DNA of 10,189 nucleotides from assembly GCA_012274175.1 (NCBI GenBank), contig JAAOZZ010000301.1:1-10189 (forward strand). The letters run 5' to 3'. Positions 5,582 through 10,189 of this stretch are shown piece by piece. Position 1 is the stretch's first letter, and the number at the start of each line of letters is the position of its first letter. The DNA is from Betaproteobacteria bacterium. GTDB lineage: Bacteria > Pseudomonadota > Gammaproteobacteria > Burkholderiales > Usitatibacteraceae. The translations under genes and the position numbers were made by a program. The notes beneath the pieces were generated by a model. That model did not search any database and had not been told where the DNA came from. It saw only the letters and a list, made by a program, of their open reading frames with translations.

Positions 5582-8331
5582 CCGGAGTTGCGCAATCCGG
5601 CTGCCAGGCCGTTGATCGAAAGATGGATGCCGCGCTTCACGCGCTCGTCGGTCTCGCCCGAGCGGTGGCGGCGCAGGAGTTCCAGCTGCAGGTGGTTCAG
5701 GGGATCCAGGTACGGGAAGCGGTTGCGGATCGAGCGGGCGAGGGAGGGATTCGCCGCGAGGAAGTCGGCGCTGCCGGTGATCTCGAGGTGCGCGTTCGCG
5801 GTCGCCTCGAACTCGCCGCGGATGCGCTCGAAGATGGCGTCGGCCAGCCGCGCATCCGAAAGCAGCTCCTTGTAGCGCGCGGCGACCGAGAGGTCCGCCT
5901 TGGCGAGCAGCATGTCGAGGTTGGAGAGCATCGCCTGGAAGAACGGCCACTCGGCCCACATGCGTGTCAACAGCGCGCGACCCGCCGCACCCCGGCGCGC
6001 ATCGAACGCCGCCACCGCCGAGCCGAATCCGAACCATCCCGGCAGCATCACGCGGCACTGCGCCCACGAGAACACCCACGGGATCGCCCGCAGGTCCTCG
6101 ATGCGCGTGGAGGTCTTGCGCGAAGCGGGACGGGAGCCGATGTTGAGCTCGCTGATCTCCACGATGGGCGTGGTCGCGCGGAAGTAATCGACGAAGCCGT
6201 CGGTGCCGTAGACTAGGTCGCGGTACGCGGCCATGGCATCGGCGGAAAGCTCTTCCATCGCGGCGTGGAAATCCTCGTGGCCCGCGTGGGGCTCCACGTC
6301 CAGGCTCGCGCGCACCGTGGCGGCGAAGAGCGCCTCGAGGTTGCGCCGCCCGATCTCCCGGTTCGCGTACTTGCTCGCGATCACTTCACCCTGCTCCGTG
6401 AGGCGAAGCTCGCCCTGCACGCTCCCGGGCGGCTGGGCCAGGATCGCGTCGTAGCTGGGCCCTCCGCCGCGCCCCACGGTGCCGCCGCGGCCGTGGAAGA
6501 AGCGCAGCCGCACGCCCGCCTCGCGGAACACGCCCACCAGCGCCGTCTCCGCCTTGTAGAGCTCCCAGTTGGACGTGACGTATCCGCCGTCCTTGTTGCT
6601 GTCGGAGTAGCCCAGCATCACTTCCTGCACGTCGCCCAGGGAAGCGACGAGGGCGCGGGTCGCGGGCAGCGCGAACCACGCTTTCATCGTCCCGGGCGCG
6701 CGGCGCAGGTCCGCGATGGTCTCGAAGAGCGGCACGATCTGCAGCCGCGACGAAGGAGATGCACCCGGCGTCACCAGCCCCGTTTCCTTGAGGAGCAGCG
6801 CCACCTCGAGCATGTCCGAAACACTCTCCGCCTTCGAGATCACGTACTGGCGGATGGACTCGGGGCCCAGGCGGCGATGGACCGCGGCCGCGGCGGTGAA
6901 GATCTCGAGCTCGCCCAGCGCCAGCTCCGAATACACCGCGAACGCCGAGCGCAGCATGCGCGGCGAGGCGAGCTCCGCGAGCAGCACGCGCTCGCGCTGC
7001 GGCTCGTCGAGGGCGCTGTAATCGGCGGCAACCCCCGCTTCCCGCAGCAGCTCGGCCACCACCGCCTCGTGCACCTCGGAGTTCTGGCGCAGGTCGACGG
7101 TGGCCAGGTGGAATCCGAATGCGCGCGCGGCCTTGCGCAACTTGCGCAGCCGCCCGTCGGCCAGGAGCGCGCTGTCGTCGGCGCGCAGGCTGGCGTCGAT
7201 CTCGTCCAGGTCCGCGATGAATGCGCTCGCGTGGGCATAGGGCTCCGCGCTGCCCACGGCGGTGCGATGCTGGTGCTTGAGCCCCAGCGCCTGGCCGGTG
7301 GCGGCGAGCCGCGCGAATATGCCCGTGAGCGCTCGGCGATACGGCTCGTCCTGCCGGTGGGGCGAGCGGTCCGGCGAATGATCGGCGAGGCGTTCGAGCC
7401 CGGGCGTGATGCGCGTGAGCAGCCCCGAGATCGGAAGCTCGCCACCCAGGGCGTGGACCTCGTCGAAATAGTGGTCGAATACCCGCTCGCTCTGGCGCTG
7501 GAACGCGGCCTCGAGCATCTGCGCCGTCACGAACGGATTGCCGTCGCGGTCTCCGCCGACCCAGCTCCCGACGGCCATCAGCGCGGGAAGCTCGGGGCGC
7601 TCGCCCGCGCCGGGGAGTGCGGCGATCGCATCCTCCACGTCGGCCACGAGCGCGGGCACCGCCTCGATGAAGGTGTAGTCGAAATAGGCGAGCGCGTTCT
7701 CGATCTCGTCGCGCACGCCGAGCTTCACCGTGCGCAGCATGCGCGTCTGCCACAGGATCGCGATGAGGCGGCGCAGCTCCGTGATGGTGGCCTCGGTCTC
7801 CTCGGGCAGCGCGTCGCGCGAATCGAGGCGGCCCAATCCTTCCGCGATGGCGAGCTGGCAGTCGAGGTTGCTCTTGCGCCGCACCTCCGTGGGGTGGGCG
7901 GTGAGCACCGGGTGCACGCGCACCGCAGCGAGCCTCGTCGAGGCCTCTTCGCGGCGGGTGCCGCGCTCCTTTGCGTCCGCGAAGAGCCCCCGCATCGTCG
8001 AGGGGAGCGGCGGCCTTCCCGCGCGCCGATTCTCGCGATAGCACCGGATGTGGTGCCGGTCCTCGGCGATGTTGGCGAGAAGCGAGAAATAGCTGAATGC
8101 GCGCACCACCGCGACCGCCTGCGCGGTGCTCAAGGCGTCGAGCGTCCTCGAAAGGCGCTCGCGGGAGGCCACGTCCTCGAGCCGGCGGCTCGCCACGGCG
8201 AGGCGGCGGATCTCCTCGATCTGGTCGAAGGCCGCGTCGCCCTCGTAGGTGCGGATGGTGTCGCCGAGGATGCGCCCGAGCAGCCGGATGTCGTCTCCGA
8301 GGCGCGCGTCCTCGGCGAGGCGGTCGTTCAT
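5578..8331 (-). CDS. ppc: Phosphoenolpyruvate carboxylase
   Basis: This 917-residue cytoplasmic enzyme (883 in E. coli) carboxylates phosphoenolpyruvate with bicarbonate to oxaloacetate, refilling the TCA cycle. Key sites are intact: TAHPTEVRRKSN (144-155) with catalytic His146, GSWVGGDRDGNPFVT (255-269), GYSDSNKDGGY (574-584) with Lys580, and FFHGRGGTVGRGGGPS (611-626) with His613, Arg615 and Arg621. These match E. coli His138, Lys546, His579, Arg581 and Arg587; the last four share one constant numbering offset of 34. Lys811, Arg871 and Asn915 fit the known aspartate-inhibition site, so feedback inhibition is likely. The C-terminus INGLAAGLRNSG is the canonical end. The ATG at 8331 is chosen because LLGRILGDTI aligns with the usual start; the frame stays open to 9699 only by reading across a terminator and the kinase gene. 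It forms an operon with the downstream methyltransferase (4-nt overlap). Confidence 0.97.
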   Translation of the reverse strand: MNDRLAEDARLGDDIRLLGRILGDTIRTYEGDAAFDQIEEIRRLAVASRRLEDVASRERLSRTLDALSTAQAVAVVRAFSYFSLLANIAEDRHHIRCYRENRRAGRPPLPSTMRGLFADAKERGTRREEASTRLAAVRVHPVLTAHPTEVRRKSNLDCQLAIAEGLGRLDSRDALPEETEATITELRRLIAILWQTRMLRTVKLGVRDEIENALAYFDYTFIEAVPALVADVEDAIAALPGAGERPELPALMAVGSWVGGDRDGNPFVTAQMLEAAFQRQSERVFDHYFDEVHALGGELPISGLLTRITPGLERLADHSPDRSPHRQDEPYRRALTGIFARLAATGQALGLKHQHRTAVGSAEPYAHASAFIADLDEIDASLRADDSALLADGRLRKLRKAARAFGFHLATVDLRQNSEVHEAVVAELLREAGVAADYSALDEPQRERVLLAELASPRMLRSAFAVYSELALGELEIFTAAAAVHRRLGPESIRQYVISKAESVSDMLEVALLLKETGLVTPGASPSSRLQIVPLFETIADLRRAPGTMKAWFALPATRALVASLGDVQEVMLGYSDSNKDGGYVTSNWELYKAETALVGVFREAGVRLRFFHGRGGTVGRGGGPSYDAILAQPPGSVQGELRLTEQGEVIASKYANREIGRRNLEALFAATVRASLDVEPHAGHEDFHAAMEELSADAMAAYRDLVYGTDGFVDYFRATTPIVEISELNIGSRPASRKTSTRIEDLRAIPWVFSWAQCRVMLPGWFGFGSAVAAFDARRGAAGRALLTRMWAEWPFFQAMLSNLDMLLAKADLSVAARYKELLSDARLADAIFERIRGEFEATANAHLEITGSADFLAANPSLARSIRNRFPYLDPLNHLQLELLRRHRSGETDERVKRGIHLSINGLAAGLRNSG

Positions 8332-8338
8332 GCCCCAC

Positions 8339-8344
8339 AGAATA
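8339..8344 (-). promoter_or_regulatory. Candidate -10 box of ppc
   Basis: TATTCT on the minus strand (four of six matches to TATAAT) ends 7 nt before the ppc ATG, in the 75-nt gap between the upstream terminator and ppc. No convincing -35 lies 16-18 nt upstream, and the only purine run, GGGG, is 1 nt from the ATG, too close for a normal Shine-Dalgarno. Weak on its own; see the finding on leaderless starts. Confidence 0.25.
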
Positions 8345-8381
8345 CACTCGGCCACCCCGCGGCCGGCGTCTGGCGAACGAG

Positions 8382-8406
8382 TGGAAAATCGGGGACAGAC
8401 CCCATT
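8382..8406. repeat. REP-like hairpin repeat upstream of ppc
   Basis: The core GGGG-ACAGA-CCCC (8391-8403) forms a small hairpin, extended by AAT (8387-8389) pairing with ATT (8404-8406) around one unpaired C. The left 13 bases (TGGAAAATCGGGG, 8382-8394) recur as the exact reverse complement at 4078-4090. GGGG(TCTGT)CCCC hairpins of this kind resemble, from memory, dispersed intergenic repeats in GC-rich proteobacteria. It directly abuts the terminator of the two-component operon. Confidence 0.5.
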
Positions 8407-8436
8407 AAAAAAAACCGGCTGGAGATTTCCAGCCGG
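8407..8436 (-). terminator. Rho-independent terminator of the two-component operon
   Basis: Read on the minus strand, a perfect 9-bp GC-rich stem (CCGGCTGGA / TCCAGCCGG, 8415-8436) with a 4-nt loop is followed at once by eight T (8414-8407). It lies 89 nt past the sensor kinase stop. Its strength and orientation indicate that kinase transcription ends here and that ppc needs its own promoter in 8332-8406. Confidence 0.92.
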
Positions 8437-8525
8437 CAAGTGCGGGGTCCCGAACAGGAGAGAGGGGCCCGCCTTCCACCCGGGGGTCCGGCGAGGCAGG
8501 CCGGAGTCAAGGAAGAGAATGCACC

Positions 8526-9941
8526 TTAGCCAATCGGCGCCGGCAAAGCTGTAAACGATTGCAACCGATTGCGGGCCTGGCGCGGCAGCCGGATGAAGAC
8601 CCGCAGCCCTCCCTCCGGGCGGTTGCCGAGGTCGAGCTCTCCCCCGTGGCCCTCGATCACGTCCTTGGCGATCGCGAGCCCCAGTCCCGCCCCGCCGGTG
8701 CCGCGATTGCGCGAAGGCTCGACGCGGTAGAAGGGATCGGTCACCCGCTCGAGGTGCTCCTGGGGGATGCCCGGACCGCGATCGAGCACCTCGATGCCCA
8801 CGCTGTCGCGCGTATCCGCGAGCTCGATGCTCACTTCGCGCGCGTATTTCACGGCGTTGTCGATCACGTTGGCGAGCGCCCGGCGCAGCGCCACGGGACG
8901 CGCCTCGATGGGTTCCGCGCCCCCCCGCACCTCGACGGGGCCACCGGCGACGGAGCTCTCGCCGGCCAGGGTGCGCACCATCGCGGCCACATCCACCATC
9001 GCGGGAGACTCGTCCAGCGCGAGCCCCCGGGTCAGCTCGAGCGCCGAATTCGCGATCGACTCGATCACGCCCAGGTCGCCTTCCAGCTTCTCGCGCGCCT
9101 CCTCGCCCAGGGATTCGAGCCGCAGGCGCATGCGCGTGAGCGGCGTGCGGATGTCGTGGGACATCGCGGCGAACGCGAGGGCACGGCCGTTCACGTGCCG
9201 GCGCAAGCGGTCCTGCATACGGTTGAAGGCGCGCGCCGCATCGCGGATCTCCACCGCTCCCCGCTCCGGCAGCGGCGGCTCGGCGATGTTGCGGCTGAGC
9301 CGGTCGGCGGCGTCGGCGAGCATGCGCACCGGCTTCACCGCGAGGCGCACGGCGAAGATGGAGAAGAGTGCGGTCACCACGAAGATCAGGGCGATGCTGG
9401 TCCACGCTTCCGCCGGCAGTCCCATGGAGGGCTGGAAGATCGGCGCCTCCGCGAGGACCCGGCGGTCGCCCAGGTCGAGCGCCACGGTCACCAGGCGCAG
9501 GCTCCCGCGATCGGGACGGCCCGGCATGCCTTCCGGATGCGCAGCGCCTTCCGGCCGCGGCAGCTCCCGGCTCGCGATCCACGCCACCGGGTCCGACCCC
9601 AGGCTTTCCGCGAGGCGGCGCCGCAGCTCGGCCGCGAATACGGCGGGGACCACGCTCGCTCCTGAGGGCGGCCCGCCCAAGTCCTCGACCGTCCACCACC
9701 GCAGTCGCGGGCGGAAGCGCGGTGGTGCCTCGCGCGCGCTGAACGCGGCCGGGGAACGAATCCCATCGGCGATGCGCGCCGCGACTTCCGCAGCCTCGAA
9801 GCGCTCGACGGAGCGCGACCGCTCGAGCTCGAAGAAGGCGAAGCTCGCAAGGTGCGCCACCACCAGTCCCCCGATGATGACGAGGAGCACACGCCCCACA
9901 AGCGTCCGCGGTCGTGCCGGGCCGGCCCGCGGAACGTTCAC
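8526..9941 (-). CDS. EnvZ-like sensor histidine kinase
   Basis: This 471-residue inner-membrane kinase should sense an extracytoplasmic or membrane signal and phosphorylate the adjacent OmpR-type regulator. Domains in order are TM1 (about 15-37), a periplasmic region of about 140 residues rich in Arg and Pro (38-178), TM2 (about 179-199), HAMP (about 200-251), HisKA with FAAMSHDIRTPLTRMRLRLE (257-276) and phospho-acceptor His262, then HATPase_c. The latter shows N box NVIDNAVKYA (358-367), G1 DRGPGIP (387-393), F box DPFYRVE (402-408) and G2 GTGGAGLGLAIAKDVI (414-429). The HDIRTPLTR sequence is of the EnvZ/OmpR kinase class. The start is the GTG at 9941, which overlaps the response regulator stop as GTGA; homology and TM1 follow directly. 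The gene is full length. The periplasmic sensor domain is not recognised, so the stimulus is unknown. A strong terminator follows. Confidence 0.94.
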   Translation of the reverse strand: MNVPRAGPARPRTLVGRVLLVIIGGLVVAHLASFAFFELERSRSVERFEAAEVAARIADGIRSPAAFSAREAPPRFRPRLRWWTVEDLGGPPSGASVVPAVFAAELRRRLAESLGSDPVAWIASRELPRPEGAAHPEGMPGRPDRGSLRLVTVALDLGDRRVLAEAPIFQPSMGLPAEAWTSIALIFVVTALFSIFAVRLAVKPVRMLADAADRLSRNIAEPPLPERGAVEIRDAARAFNRMQDRLRRHVNGRALAFAAMSHDIRTPLTRMRLRLESLGEEAREKLEGDLGVIESIANSALELTRGLALDESPAMVDVAAMVRTLAGESSVAGGPVEVRGGAEPIEARPVALRRALANVIDNAVKYAREVSIELADTRDSVGIEVLDRGPGIPQEHLERVTDPFYRVEPSRNRGTGGAGLGLAIAKDVIEGHGGELDLGNRPEGGLRVFIRLPRQARNRLQSFTALPAPIG

Positions 9942-10189
9942 CGGCCGGCCTGGGCGCCGCCGCGCCGGTGCGCGGCGCCGACCGCGTCGACCTGCGCGCT
10001 CAGGACGTAACCTTCTCCGTAAACCGTCTGCAGCAGCCGGGCCTCGCCCTTGTCGCCCAGCGCCTGGCGCAGGCGGCTCACCCGCACGTCGATGCTGCGG
10101 TCGTAGGCCGGAGCCTCGCGCCCCTGGGTGAGCTCCACCAGCAGGTCGCGCGTGAGCACCCGGTTGGGCCGGGCGAGGAAGATGCCCAG
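9938..10189 (-). CDS. OmpR/PhoB-family response regulator, C-terminal part (5' end beyond right edge)
   Basis: Eighty-three codons are visible, running from the right edge to a TGA at 9938. They form the C-terminal winged-helix DNA-binding domain of an OmpR-type regulator: LGIFLARPNRVLTRDLLVEL, then YDRSIDVRVSRLRQALGDKGEARLLQTVYGEGYVL. The SIDVRVSRLRQALGD stretch is the recognition helix region, and VYGEGYVL is the final hairpin wing. A tail rich in Ala, Gly and Arg follows. The phosphorylated receiver domain lies outside the window. An in-frame GTG at 10159 is internal to the domain, so it is not the real start. The stop overlaps the kinase GTG, which makes a regulator-kinase operon with coupled translation. 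The target genes are not visible here. Confidence 0.93.
   Translation of the reverse strand: MGIFLARPNRVLTRDLLVELTQGREAPAYDRSIDVRVSRLRQALGDKGEARLLQTVYGEGYVLSAQVDAVGAAHRRGGAQAGR

Noticed and set aside
6265..8529. Long plus-strand open frame (754 codons) antisense to ppc
   Set aside because: It is the complement of a fully conserved ppc, has biased composition without domains, and is typical of high-GC antisense frames.
5578..9699. Single 1373-codon minus-strand open frame spanning ppc and the sensor kinase region
   Set aside because: The frame is only open by chance upstream of 8331. It crosses a strong terminator and reads the kinase gene out of frame, giving Arg/Pro-rich sequence with no domains; ppc starts at 8331.

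Overview
The window is GC-rich, densely coded DNA. It looks like a proteobacterial chromosome, most likely a betaproteobacterium of Burkholderiales type. That placement is inferred from GC bias and overall protein character, not from a marker gene. No rRNA, tRNA, CRISPR array, transposase or phage gene was seen.

Left part (1-942, minus strand): a soluble glutathione S-transferase runs off the left edge. It is preceded by a 64-residue charged, probably coiled-coil protein of unknown function, 17 nt upstream in the same direction. A short divergent promoter region (873-942) separates this pair from the next operon.

Operon 1 (943-4065, plus strand): an M20-family metal-dependent amidohydrolase/aminoacylase is followed 54 nt later by an OPT-family membrane transporter with about 13-14 hydrophobic segments. 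The pair reads as a scavenging unit: the transporter imports peptides or N-acyl amino acids and the cytoplasmic enzyme cleaves an amide bond.

TA island (about 4066-4912): a compact HigB-HigA type II toxin-antitoxin module in toxin-first order has a perfect 19-bp palindrome just before the toxin start, the likely autoregulatory operator. This stretch is visibly richer in A/T than its neighbours and fills the gap between the plus-strand transporter and the converging minus-strand genes, as expected for an acquired module.

Minus-strand metabolic unit (4913-8331): full-length phosphoenolpyruvate carboxylase (ppc) is followed by a class I SAM-dependent methyltransferase whose GTG start overlaps the ppc stop by 4 nt, so the two are probably translationally coupled.

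Right part (8332-10189, minus strand): an OmpR-type response regulator (its 5' part lies beyond the right edge) and an EnvZ-like sensor kinase overlap by GTGA. They end in a strong intrinsic terminator at 8407-8436. Between this terminator and ppc lies a small hairpin repeat of REP type; 13 bases of it recur inverted just upstream of the TA module.

I see no clearly novel multigene system. The points most worth a second look are the TA island and its operator, the inverted 13-base repeat bracketing the TA-methyltransferase-ppc block, the possible leaderless starts of the amidohydrolase and ppc, and the odd C-terminal tail of the methyltransferase beside the TA island.
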